Positions 46,958 to 56,689 of a stretch of 58,232 bases of DNA are shown here, one piece after another. The DNA lies in assembly GCA_947474545.1 (NCBI GenBank), contig CANJJI010000006.1, forward strand, positions 1-58,232. The letters are read 5' to 3'. How positions within the stretch are numbered: the stretch's first letter is position 1; each line of letters opens with the position of its first letter. The position numbers and the translations under genes are program-made. Under the pieces are notes generated by a model that did no database searches, was not told the origin of the DNA, and was given only the letters and a program-made list of their open reading frames with translations. The stretch is from Beijerinckiaceae bacterium (GTDB lineage Bacteria; Pseudomonadota; Alphaproteobacteria; Rhizobiales; Beijerinckiaceae).

Positions 46958-47085
46958 GAAGAGTTGAGAATCCCCGATTTTAGGCCATCAAAAGGGATTC
47001 TTTCTCGCTGGACTGCGCCCGCTGGACGCACAGCCCTGGGCGCGATAGATCAGTCACAGGCTGTATGGCCAGACGGAACGCCAGA

Positions 47086-48234
47086 ATGAGCGAGCAAACG
47101 GTGCGCCGCCCCGACCAAGCGCGCCCAAAATCGACAGTTTTTTTTCGCCCCAAGAAACGTCTGGCGAACGAAATCGATTTTTGGCGCGGTTTCGCGCTCG
47201 TCTCGATCTTCATCAACCACATCCCGGGCATCGTTCTGGAAAAGATCACTCACCGCAATTTTGGCCCATCGGATTCGGCTGAATTGTTTGTGTTTCTGGC
47301 GGGCTTCTCGCTTCGCTTCCTTTCAGAAAGCCGGTCTGAAAACCTGACCACACCGCGCCTGTTCATGCGCCTGGAAGCACGAACTTTCACGATTTACGCT
47401 GCCCATATTCTGACCGTCGTCCTGGCCCTCGCGCTTCTGGCAAGCGCCGCACTATGGTTCGAGACACCATTGATTTTGCAATGGCATAACGCCCAGACTT
47501 TTTTTCAGGACCCGGTACAGTCAATTATCGGAATCGCCGGCCTGAGCTATCAACTGGGATATTTCGATGTCCTGCCGCTCTATGTCGTGCTGATGGCAAT
47601 AGCGCCATTTATTGTTTTGCTTCATAGATTTGCACCTAACATCCTATTGCCCGTCTCGATCCTCATATGGGTCGCGACGCTCTATAACGAGGTGAACGTA
47701 CCCACATGGCCCATCGAAGGCCGTTGGTTTTTCAACCCCGTCGCGTGGCAATTGTGCTTTGTTACAGGTTTTGTCCTTGCGCGGCCGACAGGCATAGGCG
47801 CTTGGACCCGAAACAATCACTATTGGCTGCGTTGGATAGGCTTCCTGATTGTGCTTGCGGGACTGATCATCACGTGGTTTGCGCTGTGGCCCGATCCGTT
47901 TACCGCTCCTCAGCCATATCTATTTTTTGTTTTCGAAAAAACCTACCTGTCTCCTGGCCGGTTTATTCACCTTCTGGGGCTGGTAGCATTTGTATCGGGC
48001 GCCTACGTATGGCTTGATAAATTTAATATATTTCAATATATTGGATCATTTTTTGCGTTGCTTGGCCGCAATTCCCTGAACGTATTTTGTGCTGGGTCCC
48101 TGTTATCACAGGCCGGACAGATCACGCGCTTCGCCGCGCCAGTGAGTATTACGACTGATCTTCTTGTGGTAACTTTAGGTGTCATGATAATGACAGTAGT
48201 GGCCTGGATGAACGAATGGCGCAAACGTCTATGA
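47086..48234 (+). CDS. OpgC-like membrane acyltransferase
   Basis: Polytopic inner-membrane protein, 382 residues with about ten hydrophobic segments, of the OpgC family. OpgC succinylates periplasmic glucans in enterobacteria, and related proteins modify other glycans. Marks: NEIDFWRGFALVSIFINHIPG at the first helix, the FGPSDSAELFVFLAGFSLRF segment, ARTFTIYAAHIL and the WFFNPVAWQLCFVTGFVL helix. The ATG at 47086 is preferred over 47065, although neither has a strong ribosome-binding site. No glucan synthase (opgGH, ndvB or cgs) is present. Its stop overlaps the following SGNH hydrolase gene, implying that both act on the same glycan or surface polymer. Confidence 0.85.
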   Translation: MSEQTVRRPDQARPKSTVFFRPKKRLANEIDFWRGFALVSIFINHIPGIVLEKITHRNFGPSDSAELFVFLAGFSLRFLSESRSENLTTPRLFMRLEARTFTIYAAHILTVVLALALLASAALWFETPLILQWHNAQTFFQDPVQSIIGIAGLSYQLGYFDVLPLYVVLMAIAPFIVLLHRFAPNILLPVSILIWVATLYNEVNVPTWPIEGRWFFNPVAWQLCFVTGFVLARPTGIGAWTRNNHYWLRWIGFLIVLAGLIITWFALWPDPFTAPQPYLFFVFEKTYLSPGRFIHLLGLVAFVSGAYVWLDKFNIFQYIGSFFALLGRNSLNVFCAGSLLSQAGQITRFAAPVSITTDLLVVTLGVMIMTVVAWMNEWRKRL

Positions 48235-49148
48235 AATCGATTGCAAGCTTAGCCGCTTTTGCTGTCACTTTGTTTTCGGGTTTTGCATTGGCGCAGGACG
48301 CTGGCGGCGTTTCGCCTAACGTGTCCAGCCCCTCCATAGCCAGTCCCGTTGACCCGACCGCTTTGCCCGAAGTGGAGAGCACGGCTCATGACTGGCCAAA
48401 AATGCCTCCGGAACTCTCATTGATGAGTTCGCAATGTGCCGTTCCCTCGGCAGACCTTGCGACCCTTGTGCCCGGTCTCGGCCGGACTGTCGAAAAACTG
48501 GGCACGACGAAGAAACTGCGCATTCTGGCAATCGGCTCTTCATCCACCTGGGGCGTAGGCGCGTCCAGCCTCAAGCGCAATTATCCCTCGCGGCTGGAAG
48601 CCATATTATCCAATGTTTGGAAGGGCGTTGAACTCGAAATCATCAATCGCGGCGTCGGTGGCGAAGTCGCAGCCCAGACCGCAGCCCGATTACTGGACGA
48701 AATTGATCTGGCCCAGCCGGATATGATTCTTTGGCAGGTCGGCACCAATGATGCGCTGAACAATGTTCCGCTCGAAAGTTTTGAGAAACCTGTCCGCTCG
48801 ACGATAGCCGAAGTGCGACAGCGCAATATAGACATCGTTCTGGTGGGACTGCAATACACGCCCAAATATGCACGGCACGAACATTATTTCAAAATTCGCA
48901 ATCTCATGGAGATAATTGCTGCAAGCGAAAGCCTGCTTTATGTGCGCCGCTATCGCGCGATGGAATTCATAGCCAATACCAAAGCTAATCTGTCCATGAT
49001 GTCGAGTGACAATTTCCACCTCAATGATCTGGGATACCAGTGCATGGCTGAACATGTCGCACAGGCCGTCGTCGCTAATCTTTTTGTGCGCCGCAGCGAC
49101 AAATCCAAGGCGCTCGCCGGCGCGTCTGTGGTTGCGCGGCCAAATTAA
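48231..49148 (+). CDS. periplasmic SGNH/GDSL-type hydrolase
   Basis: Exported esterase-like protein, 305 residues. The start at 48231 overlaps the OpgC-like stop as ATGA and begins a signal peptide ending Ala-Leu-Ala-Gln at about 22. The SGNH fold residues are present: AIGSSST with Ser104 as nucleophile, Gly144 in NRGVGGE, Asn173 in GTND, and Asp260/His263 in DNFH. A linker of about 70 residues rich in Pro and Ser lies between the signal and the domain. Coupling to an OpgC-like acyltransferase suggests addition and removal of acyl groups on a periplasmic glycan (inference). A degenerate relative follows. Confidence 0.87.
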   Translation: MKSIASLAAFAVTLFSGFALAQDAGGVSPNVSSPSIASPVDPTALPEVESTAHDWPKMPPELSLMSSQCAVPSADLATLVPGLGRTVEKLGTTKKLRILAIGSSSTWGVGASSLKRNYPSRLEAILSNVWKGVELEIINRGVGGEVAAQTAARLLDEIDLAQPDMILWQVGTNDALNNVPLESFEKPVRSTIAEVRQRNIDIVLVGLQYTPKYARHEHYFKIRNLMEIIAASESLLYVRRYRAMEFIANTKANLSMMSSDNFHLNDLGYQCMAEHVAQAVVANLFVRRSDKSKALAGASVVARPN

Positions 49149-49307
49149 GCGCTTAGGCGCGTATAACAAGCGAAATGTATAGCATGCGGAACGGATCCAC
49201 TCGTCATGCAGTGCAGCAAGAACAGCCAAGACCGCGCTACATATAGTGTTCGTGCATTCATCTCAATTGTGCTAACGTTCATTTCAAACAATCGCTCAAG
49301 ATCCCTG

Positions 49308-50165
49308 ATGTCATTCAATACGCCCAGGATACTTTTCGCCGCCGCTGTGCTCATGCTGGCAGGCTCAGCTATTTCATGTGCGCAGGAAGCACCTGCGGAG
49401 CCTGCACAAAAGCCTGCGGATACGGCGCACGAAGCCCCGCCAGCAGCGCAGCTGCCCGAACCCAGCGTATTGAGCTTGCAATGCACAGTGCCCTCTCAGG
49501 AAATCGCGACCCCCGCGCCCCTGCCAGCAACGATCGCCAGATTGCAATCTGGCAAGACCCTTCGAGTCCTGGCAATCGGTTCCGCATCCGTGCAGCAATT
49601 CGACCGCAAGACAAACCGGGTCAATGAGAGCTCGCAATTCGCTAGCCTGCTTGGAAAGGTTCTGAAAGACGTCAAGATCGAAATCGTGAACCGTGGCGTC
49701 TCGGGTGAAGTCGTTTCAACAGCGGCTCAACGCCTGATCAACGAAGCAGTATTGGCGCGGCCCAATCTCGTATTGTGGCAGCTCGGGACCAGTGACGCGA
49801 TTTCACGCGTACCGGTCGACGAGTTCATAGACACCGTGCGTTCAACCGTTCAGCGCCTGCGAGCCAATAATATCGATGTCGTACTCGTTGGTTTGCAATA
49901 TACGCCGCAATTTGCCCGCGACGCACAATTCTATGCCATGCGTACCGCATTGACGAAATTGGCCAGCGATGAACAGATCGTCCTCGTCCGCCGCTATAAT
50001 GTGATGGATTTCATCGCCCGGACCAAGGCCAACCTGCAAGTGACGCCAGACGGCGAGTTCAACGCCGGTGACATTGGACCACAATGTATGGCCGAACACG
50101 TTGCCCAGGCAGTTATCGCGAGTGTGTTCCTGCGCCGTCCACGGAAACCCGGCAACAAGAGCTGA
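49308..50165 (+). CDS. degenerate SGNH-hydrolase paralogue, probable pseudoenzyme
   Basis: Exported protein of 285 residues clearly related to the preceding SGNH hydrolase: NRGVSGEV, DIVLVGLQYTP-like DVVLVGLQYTP, LVRRYNVMDFIA, ARTKANLQ and GPQCMAEHVAQAV align without effort. Yet catalytic positions differ: the nucleophile is Ala93 (GSAS), GTND has become GTSD (Ser162), and the DNFH block reads GEFN (Asn252 for His). Only the block II Gly (133) is kept. The frame is full length and shows no stop. The start at 49308 gives a signal peptide; a longer frame from 49206 exists. It may bind rather than cleave the substrate. Confidence 0.85.
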   Translation: MSFNTPRILFAAAVLMLAGSAISCAQEAPAEPAQKPADTAHEAPPAAQLPEPSVLSLQCTVPSQEIATPAPLPATIARLQSGKTLRVLAIGSASVQQFDRKTNRVNESSQFASLLGKVLKDVKIEIVNRGVSGEVVSTAAQRLINEAVLARPNLVLWQLGTSDAISRVPVDEFIDTVRSTVQRLRANNIDVVLVGLQYTPQFARDAQFYAMRTALTKLASDEQIVLVRRYNVMDFIARTKANLQVTPDGEFNAGDIGPQCMAEHVAQAVIASVFLRRPRKPGNKS

Positions 50166-50206
50166 AAGCCTGCCGGACACGTCCCACAAATTTATATTTT
50201 CTGAAC

Positions 50207-50224
50207 ATGGGCATATTTGCCCAT
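50207..50224. promoter_or_regulatory. 18-bp palindrome upstream of the metF-metH operon
   Basis: ATGGGCATATTTGCCCAT: seven-base arms ATGGGCA/TGCCCAT around TATT. It lies 79 bases before the ArsR-methyltransferase start, in a very AT-rich spacer, and could be that regulator's operator. No T tract follows on either strand, so a terminator is unlikely. A second small dyad, ACATA/TATGT, covers the start codon at 50293-50306. Confidence 0.5.
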
Positions 50225-50302
50225 AACAATATATATGCAAATTTTGAATTTTATTGATCCTGCCCACTTGCCAATTTTAATATAAGGTATAAACATATCT
50301 TT

Positions 50303-51334
50303 ATGTCAATTTATCACCCCAACGACCCCGCTCGTCCCGTCGCCCCGTTAGCGAACGTCCTTGATGCCCTTCAGGCTGCAGGCGAAATCACCAGGTTGCG
50401 CCTCCTCGCCCTGCTGGCAGAAGCCGAGCTGACCGTCAGCGAACTGGTTATCATTCTAGGCCAATCACAGCCAAGAATCTCTAGACATCTCAAACTATTG
50501 GTTGAGTCAGGTATGGTCGAGCGCCACCGCGAGGGCGCCTGGGCCTTCTTTCATCTGGCGCAGACAGGACCGGAAGTTCAGATGGCCCGCAACATTGTTC
50601 AGCGGATGGATCCCAATGACCCACTGATAGCCTCCGACCGCATTCGCCTTGAGGAAGTCCGGAATGGACGCGCGGATCGTGCCGCCCGTTACTTCGCTGT
50701 GCAGGCTTCCGATTGGGACCAAATCCGCTCACTACATGTGCCGGAAGCGCAGGTGGAAAACGCAATTCGCGAAATCGTGGGCAAGGGTCCATTCCAATCG
50801 GTTCTCGATCTTGGAACAGGAACCGGGCGCATGCTGGAAATCCTTGCGCCGGTCTCCGTGCGCGCCGTCGGCGTGGATTTCAGCCCTGCCATGCTGAACG
50901 TCGCGAGGGCCGTGATCGAGCGCAGCGGCCTGCGCAACGTGCAGCTTCGCCAGGGCGACCTCTACGCACTGCCTGTGGAAGCTGACGCCTATAATCTGGT
51001 CGTTCTCCATCAGGTGCTTCACTATCTCGACGATCCCGCCCGCGCCTTGCGCGAGGCTGCGCGCGCGCTTCGCCCCGGCGGCCGGTTGCTGGTCATCGAT
51101 TTTGCGCCGCACACGCACGAATTTCTACGCGAGCAACATGAGCACCGCCGTCTCGGCTTCGCTGCGGACGAAATCGCCGCCATGCTGCGCGACGCCGGTC
51201 TTGAGGTTGAGAGCCATCGTAATCTCGAACCCGCCTCGCGCGACGGGGACAAGCTTACAGTTTCGATCTGGGTTGCGCGCGATCGCCGCATTTTGACCGA
51301 TGTTCTCCCCCGAACTTCGACGGAGCTGGCATGA
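50303..51334 (+). CDS. ArsR-family regulator fused to a SAM-methyltransferase domain
   Basis: Two-domain protein, 343 residues. Residues about 15-95 form an ArsR-type winged helix with the recognition helix in QSQPRISRHLKLL (54-66). The Cys motif of metal sensors is absent. Residues about 125-330 are a class I methyltransferase with motif I DLGTGTGR at 169-176, GVDFSPAML, and RPGGRLLVIDFAPH. The methyltransferase part may have become a sensor of SAM or S-adenosylhomocysteine. Its stop overlaps metF (ATGA), so it is made with the enzymes of methionine regeneration and probably controls them. The spacer upstream is AT-rich and contains palindromes. No strong ribosome-binding site is visible. 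Confidence 0.9.
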   Translation: MSIYHPNDPARPVAPLANVLDALQAAGEITRLRLLALLAEAELTVSELVIILGQSQPRISRHLKLLVESGMVERHREGAWAFFHLAQTGPEVQMARNIVQRMDPNDPLIASDRIRLEEVRNGRADRAARYFAVQASDWDQIRSLHVPEAQVENAIREIVGKGPFQSVLDLGTGTGRMLEILAPVSVRAVGVDFSPAMLNVARAVIERSGLRNVQLRQGDLYALPVEADAYNLVVLHQVLHYLDDPARALREAARALRPGGRLLVIDFAPHTHEFLREQHEHRRLGFAADEIAAMLRDAGLEVESHRNLEPASRDGDKLTVSIWVARDRRILTDVLPRTSTELA

Positions 51335-52239
51335 TGGAAAAATCTATCACGCGACTGCCAAATAATGATTGCGCGCCCATCAGGGCCTCGTTCGAGTTTT
51401 TTCCTCCAAAAACTCCAGAAATGGAGCAGTCTCTCTGGCACGCAATCGAGCGGCTGGCCCCCTTGTCACCCAGCTTCGTTTCGGTAACCTATGGCGCTGG
51501 CGGTTCGACCCGTGAACGCACCCATGCAACAGTTGCGCGCATTGTGAGGGAAACCTCGCTAAAGCCGGCCGCGCATCTCACTTGCGTTGCCGCTTCCCGA
51601 GACGAAATTGATGATGTCGTGCGAACCTATCAGCAAGCCGGCGTCAACCACATCGTCGCGCTGCGCGGCGATCCGCCCGCTGGCATCGGCGCGCCCTACG
51701 AACCGCACCCGCAGGGGTATGCAACGTCCACGGATCTGATCAAAGGCATCCGCCGGCTCGGCGATTTTGAAATCTCTGTCTCTGCCTACCCCGAAAAACA
51801 TCCGGAAAGCGCCTCTTTTGACGCTGATATCGATGTCCTGAAAGCCAAGATTGATGCAGGCGCAACCCGCGCCATCACACAATTCTTTTTCGATAATCAG
51901 GTCTATCTGCGTTTTCTTGAGCGTGTGCGCGCCAAAGGCATAAATATACCCATCGTGCCAGGCGTCGTGCCCGTACAGAACTTTCGCCAGACAGCAGCCT
52001 TTGCGCAAAAAACTGGCGCCTCGATTCCCCAATGGCTCGCTGAGCGTTTTGAAGGACTGGACGACGACATTGACACCCGTCGCCTCGTGGCGGCGGCCAT
52101 TGCTGCCGAACAGGTGCTTGACCTCACCGAGCGCGGCGTGCGCGATTTTCATTTCTACACCATGAACAAAGCCGATCTCGTCTTCGCGATCTGTCATTTG
52201 CTTGGATTACGCACAAAAATCGAAAAGAAGGCCGCTTAA
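51331..52239 (+). CDS. metF: methylenetetrahydrofolate reductase
   Basis: FAD enzyme making 5-methyltetrahydrofolate, the methyl donor for MetH, 302 residues. It has [13 protein letters not shown] at the start (catalytic Glu in FEFFPPK), [52 protein letters not shown] and VPGVVPV. Length fits bacterial MetF (about 296). It overlaps the regulator gene by four bases; a second ATG follows at once (ATG-ATG). Its stop is one base before the metH start. Confidence 0.97.
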   Translation: MMEKSITRLPNNDCAPIRASFEFFPPKTPEMEQSLWHAIERLAPLSPSFVSVTYGAGGSTRERTHATVARIVRETSLKPAAHLTCVAASRDEIDDVVRTYQQAGVNHIVALRGDPPAGIGAPYEPHPQGYATSTDLIKGIRRLGDFEISVSAYPEKHPESASFDADIDVLKAKIDAGATRAITQFFFDNQVYLRFLERVRAKGINIPIVPGVVPVQNFRQTAAFAQKTGASIPQWLAERFEGLDDDIDTRRLVAAAIAAEQVLDLTERGVRDFHFYTMNKADLVFAICHLLGLRTKIEKKAA

Positions 52240-52240
52240 C

Positions 52241-55200
52241 ATGGCCCTGTCCTTCCGGCAAAAATCTGGGACTGAAATTCGCAAAGCATTCACGCAAATG
52301 GCGCGTGAACGCATCCTGGTGCTCGATGGCGCCATGGGCACGATGATTCAGGACCTCAAACTTGATGAAGATGGCTTCCGCGGCGCGCGCCTCGCGCAGC
52401 ATGGAAAATCCCTGCGCGGCAATAATGACATTTTGAATCTGACGCAACCGGACGCCATTCGCGACATACACCTCGCCTATTATCTTGCCGGCGCCGATAT
52501 CTGCGAAACCAACACATTTTCTTCCACCCGCATCGCTCAGGCCGATTACGATTGCGAACACCTCGTGACGGACCTGAACCGCGATGGTGCGCGCCTCGCA
52601 CGCACAGCCGCTGACCGGGCTGAAGCCGAGGACGGGCGGAGGCGCTTTGTTGCAGGCGCACTCGGACCAACCAATCGCACCGCGTCCATCTCGCCCGACG
52701 TCAGCGATCCCGGCTATCGCGCCGTCAGTTTCGATGATCTGCGCGCAACCTACAAAGAAGCCGCCCAGGCGCTGATCGAAGGTGGAGCAGACCTTCTGCT
52801 CATCGAAACAATCTTTGACACGCTCAACGCAAAGGCCGCGTGGGCAGGCGTGCGCGATGCATTCGATGCCCTGGGGGTTGAACGCCCGGTCATGCTGTCG
52901 GGCACGATCACTGACCTGTCCGGCCGCACACTCTCGGGCCAGACACCGGAGGCGTTCTGGAACTCGCTCAGACATATAAATCCCGTTTGCGTGGGCTTGA
53001 ATTGCGCGCTTGGCGCAAAAGAAATGCGCGAGCATATTCAGGAACTCTCGCGCATTGCCGATACGATGATCTGCGCCTATCCCAATGCCGGCCTGCCCAA
53101 TGAATTTGGTCTTTATGACGAGAGCCCCGAATACATGTCAGCATTGCTCGGCGAATTTGCCGATGCCGGGCTTGTGAACATCGTTGGCGGCTGTTGCGGC
53201 ACAACGCCCGAACACATCACAGCATTTTCCGAGCGGACGAAATCTATTGCGCCACGTGCGATTCCCACTATTCCGCCCCGCTTGCGGCTGTCCGGCATCG
53301 ACGCCTTCACATTGACGCCCGACATCAAATTTGTGAATGTTGGCGAGCGCACAAACGTCACTGGGTCAGCGCGTTTTCGCAAGCTCATCAAGAATGGCGA
53401 ATATGCTGCGGCGCTTGACGTCGCACGTGATCAGGTCGCAAACGGCGCGCAAATTATTGACATCAACATGGATGAAGGTCTGCTCGACTCCCAGGCGGCC
53501 ATGGTGCGCTTTCTCAATCTGCTTGCCGCAGAACCCGATATCGCGCGCGCGCCCATCATGATCGATTCATCTAAATTCGAAGTGATCGAAGCCGGGCTTA
53601 AATGCGTTCAAGGCAAGGCTGTCGTCAATTCCATTTCGATGAAGGAAGGCGAAGAGAAATTTCTGGAGCAGGCCCGCATCGTGCAGCTTTATGGCGCTGC
53701 CGTCGTCGTCATGGCGTTTGATGAAAAGGGCCAGGCCGATACGCTTGAACGCAAGGTCGAAATCTGTGGCCGCGCCTACAAGCTACTGACCGAAAAACTG
53801 AACTTCCCACCGCAGGACATCATCTTCGATCCCAACGTGTTTGCCGTGGCGACAGGCATTGACGAGCACGATTCCTACGGCGTCGCCTTTATTGAAGCGA
53901 CAAAGCAGATACGCGCCAACCTTCCCCATGCGCATATATCGGGCGGCGTTTCCAACCTCTCTTTCTCGTTTCGAGGTAACGAGCCTGTGCGCGAAGCCAT
54001 GCATTCTGTGTTTCTATTCCATGCCATTACGGCCGGCATGGACATGGGCATCGTCAACGCTGGGCAATTGTCGGTTTATGAAAAGATCGAGCCGGAACTT
54101 CGCGAAGCCTGTGAAGATGTCGTCCTCAATCGCCGTGCGGATTCAACGGAACGTCTTCTGGCAATTGCAGAAAAATATCGGGGCGGCGTGACCGAAACGA
54201 AAGTGCGCGATCTCGCCTGGCGCGAACAGCCCGTCGCCAAGCGGCTTGAACATGCCCTTGTCAACGGCATCACCGAATTCATCGATCAGGATGTGGAGGA
54301 AGCCCGCCTGTCCGTCGCACGTCCCCTGCATGTCATCGAAGGCCCTCTGATGGCGGGCATGAATGTCGTCGGTGATCTCTTCGGCGCAGGCAAAATGTTT
54401 CTGCCGCAAGTGGTCAAAAGCGCCCGCGTGATGAAACAGGCCGTCGCACACCTCATGCCTTTTATGGAAGCGGAGAAAGCCGGCGTGCGCGAAACCGCCG
54501 GCAAGGTGCTGATGGCTACAGTCAAGGGCGACGTACATGACATCGGCAAGAATATCGTCGGCGTCGTGCTCCAGTGCAATAATTACGAAGTCATCGACCT
54601 CGGCGTCATGGTGCCCGCAAAGAAAATCCTTGAAACGGCGCGCGAACACAACGTGGATGTGATCGGACTCTCCGGCCTGATTACGCCCTCATTGGATGAA
54701 ATGTGCCATGTCGCCAGCGAGATGGAGCGCGAAGGTTTTGATATTCCCCTTATGATTGGCGGCGCAACCACAAGCCGCGTTCATACGGCTGTGAAAATTC
54801 ATCCCAATTACCAGCGTTCGCAGGCTGTGTATGTCACCGACGCTAGCCGCGCAGTTGGTGTTGTCTCTTCGCTTTTGAACAAGGATACACGTGACGGCTA
54901 TATTGAAACCATTCGTGCAGAATATAAGAAAGTCGCCGATGCCCACGCGCGCGGCGAAGCCGACAAGCGCCGTCTCAGCATTCAAAATGCGCGCGCCAAT
55001 CGCTGGACTTGCGATTGGTCTTCTTATGTGCCGGTGAAGCCTTCCTTCACTGGCACGCGACCATTCCGCACTTATGACTTGGCGGAACTGATCAAATATA
55101 TCGACTGGACACCGTTCTTCCAGACGTGGGAGTTGAAGGGCCGCTTTCCCGCCATTCTCGATGATGAAAAGCAGGGCGTAGCTGCGCGTCAGCTCTTTGA

Positions 55201-55978
55201 AGATGCGCAGGTCATGTTGGAGCGTATCGTCAAGGAGAAATGGTTCAATCCCAAAGCTGTCATCGGGTTCTGGCCCGCGAACAGCGAGGGCGATGATATT
55301 GCACTGTTCACTGGCGAATCCCTCATAGAAAAGCTCGCGACATTTTTCACACTGCGCCAGCAGCTCAACCGCAGCACAGAACGTCCCAATCTTGCGTTAG
55401 CTGATTTCGTGGCCCCTGCCGGAAGCGGCAAAGCCGATTATATCGGCAGCTTCGTCGTTACCGCCGGACCCGAAGAAGAGCGCATCGCCGATCGCTTCGC
55501 CCGCGCTAACGACGATTACGGCTCCATCATGGTCAAGGCGCTGGCAGACCGCATTGCCGAAGCCTTTGCGGAAGTCATGCACATGCGTGTTCGCCGTGAA
55601 TTCTGGGGCTATGCGTCAGACGAAAACCTGTCTAGCGAAGACATTATCGCAGAAAAATATTGCGGCATCCGCCCTGCCCCCGGCTATCCCGCGCAGCCCG
55701 ATCACACCGAAAAGAAAACACTGTTCGAACTCCTCCACGCCGAACGGCGAATTGGTGTGAAACTCACCGAGTCCTATGCCATGTGGCCAGGCTCATCGGT
55801 TTCAGGGCTCTATATCGCCCATCCCGGTGCACACTACTTTGGTGTCGCCAAAGTCGAGCGCGATCAGGTGGAAGATTATGCTGTACGCAAGCAAATGAGC
55901 ATCGAAGAGGTCGAGCGCTGGCTCGCGCCCATCCTGAATTATGATCCCCTTGCCTACATGCGAGCAGCGGCAGAATAG
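52241..55978 (+). CDS. metH: cobalamin-dependent methionine synthase
   Basis: Transfers the methyl group of methyltetrahydrofolate to homocysteine through cobalamin, 1245 residues, complete in one chain. Domains: homocysteine-binding (about 20-335) with zinc ligands Cys255, Cys318 and Cys319; pterin-binding (about 365-630); cobalamin cap and binding (about 660-915) with the lower-ligand motif DVHDIGK (His766); and a C-terminal SAM-dependent reactivation domain ending [12 protein letters not shown]. Start at 52241, two bases past the metF stop; a frame from 52202 would overlap metF. Cobalamin must be made or imported. No cobalamin riboswitch is seen, and metF leaves no room for one. Confidence 0.98.
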   Translation: MALSFRQKSGTEIRKAFTQMARERILVLDGAMGTMIQDLKLDEDGFRGARLAQHGKSLRGNNDILNLTQPDAIRDIHLAYYLAGADICETNTFSSTRIAQADYDCEHLVTDLNRDGARLARTAADRAEAEDGRRRFVAGALGPTNRTASISPDVSDPGYRAVSFDDLRATYKEAAQALIEGGADLLLIETIFDTLNAKAAWAGVRDAFDALGVERPVMLSGTITDLSGRTLSGQTPEAFWNSLRHINPVCVGLNCALGAKEMREHIQELSRIADTMICAYPNAGLPNEFGLYDESPEYMSALLGEFADAGLVNIVGGCCGTTPEHITAFSERTKSIAPRAIPTIPPRLRLSGIDAFTLTPDIKFVNVGERTNVTGSARFRKLIKNGEYAAALDVARDQVANGAQIIDINMDEGLLDSQAAMVRFLNLLAAEPDIARAPIMIDSSKFEVIEAGLKCVQGKAVVNSISMKEGEEKFLEQARIVQLYGAAVVVMAFDEKGQADTLERKVEICGRAYKLLTEKLNFPPQDIIFDPNVFAVATGIDEHDSYGVAFIEATKQIRANLPHAHISGGVSNLSFSFRGNEPVREAMHSVFLFHAITAGMDMGIVNAGQLSVYEKIEPELREACEDVVLNRRADSTERLLAIAEKYRGGVTETKVRDLAWREQPVAKRLEHALVNGITEFIDQDVEEARLSVARPLHVIEGPLMAGMNVVGDLFGAGKMFLPQVVKSARVMKQAVAHLMPFMEAEKAGVRETAGKVLMATVKGDVHDIGKNIVGVVLQCNNYEVIDLGVMVPAKKILETAREHNVDVIGLSGLITPSLDEMCHVASEMEREGFDIPLMIGGATTSRVHTAVKIHPNYQRSQAVYVTDASRAVGVVSSLLNKDTRDGYIETIRAEYKKVADAHARGEADKRRLSIQNARANRWTCDWSSYVPVKPSFTGTRPFRTYDLAELIKYIDWTPFFQTWELKGRFPAILDDEKQGVAARQLFEDAQVMLERIVKEKWFNPKAVIGFWPANSEGDDIALFTGESLIEKLATFFTLRQQLNRSTERPNLALADFVAPAGSGKADYIGSFVVTAGPEEERIADRFARANDDYGSIMVKALADRIAEAFAEVMHMRVRREFWGYASDENLSSEDIIAEKYCGIRPAPGYPAQPDHTEKKTLFELLHAERRIGVKLTESYAMWPGSSVSGLYIAHPGAHYFGVAKVERDQVEDYAVRKQMSIEEVERWLAPILNYDPLAYMRAAAE

Positions 55979-55980
55979 AT

Positions 55981-56670
55981 CTACCAAGCCATTTCACCGC
56001 GCTGAAAGCTCATGAGCCTGCCTGTTTTTTCAACTGTGCAGGCGTCGATCTCGCCAAGCAAACCGCGCGCGCTGTCTTCAGGAGAGACAGTTGCAGCGGC
56101 GCCGCCCATATCCGTGCGCACCCAGCCCGGATGCAGCAACACGACGCTGACGCCGCGCGATTTGAGTTCGCGTGCAAGATGCCGGAAAATTCCGTTTAAT
56201 GCAGTTTTGGAAACGCAGTAAGCGAGTTTGGACCCATCATTATATCCAAACGTCCCCATGATGCTCGAGAGGACGGCGATCTTTCCTTTTGCAGCTTCAA
56301 CATTGGCAAGAAACGCCAGCGTCACACGCAATGGCGCAATTGAATTGACTGAGAGAACATGCTCCAGTTCCGCAAAATCCATATTCACAGGCGTTTGCGG
56401 ATCTTTCCCCATAATTCCAGCATTGTTGATCAGTACGTCGATGGGCTGCGTGCCGATCCGTGTCTTGAGAGCAGCGATAGACTCATCTGACGTGACTTCG
56501 AGCTGGCATATTTCAATCTTTCCATCACTGGCGGACGCGGCCTTTTGTAACTCCATGGCATGACCGGGATCCCGGCAAGTCGCAATGACTCGCGCGCCAC
56601 GAGCCGCCGCCTGCCGCGCCAGCTCCAATCCTATGCCCCTGTTGGCGCCAGTAATGAGATAAGTTGGCAT
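55981..56670 (-). CDS. short-chain dehydrogenase/reductase
   Basis: Classical SDR oxidoreductase, 229 residues from the ATG at 56670, which follows AGGAAG; the open frame continues upstream into the amidase gene but is not coding there. It has cofactor-binding TGANRGIGLELARQAAARG (TGxxxGIG) near the N-terminus, NNAGIM, catalytic Ser in VLSSIMGTFG, and Tyr-x3-Lys as YCVSK. HPGWVRTDMGG follows. It resembles the small CsgA/sniffer-like SDRs of unknown substrate. Convergent with metH, two bases between stops, and 19 bases after the amidase gene. Confidence 0.92.
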   Translation of the reverse strand: MPTYLITGANRGIGLELARQAAARGARVIATCRDPGHAMELQKAASASDGKIEICQLEVTSDESIAALKTRIGTQPIDVLINNAGIMGKDPQTPVNMDFAELEHVLSVNSIAPLRVTLAFLANVEAAKGKIAVLSSIMGTFGYNDGSKLAYCVSKTALNGIFRHLARELKSRGVSVVLLHPGWVRTDMGGAAATVSPEDSARGLLGEIDACTVEKTGRLMSFQRGEMAW

Positions 56671-56689
56671 CGCTTCTTCCTTTTTTCGT

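Noticed and set aside
50207-50224. Terminator for the second SGNH gene
   Set aside because: The seven-base stem is symmetrical but no T tract follows on either strand; better seen as an operator candidate.
50166-50302. SAM or SAH riboswitch ahead of the methionine operon
   Set aside because: The spacer is AT-rich with short dyads; I could not trace the helices and conserved loops of any known SAM or SAH riboswitch class.
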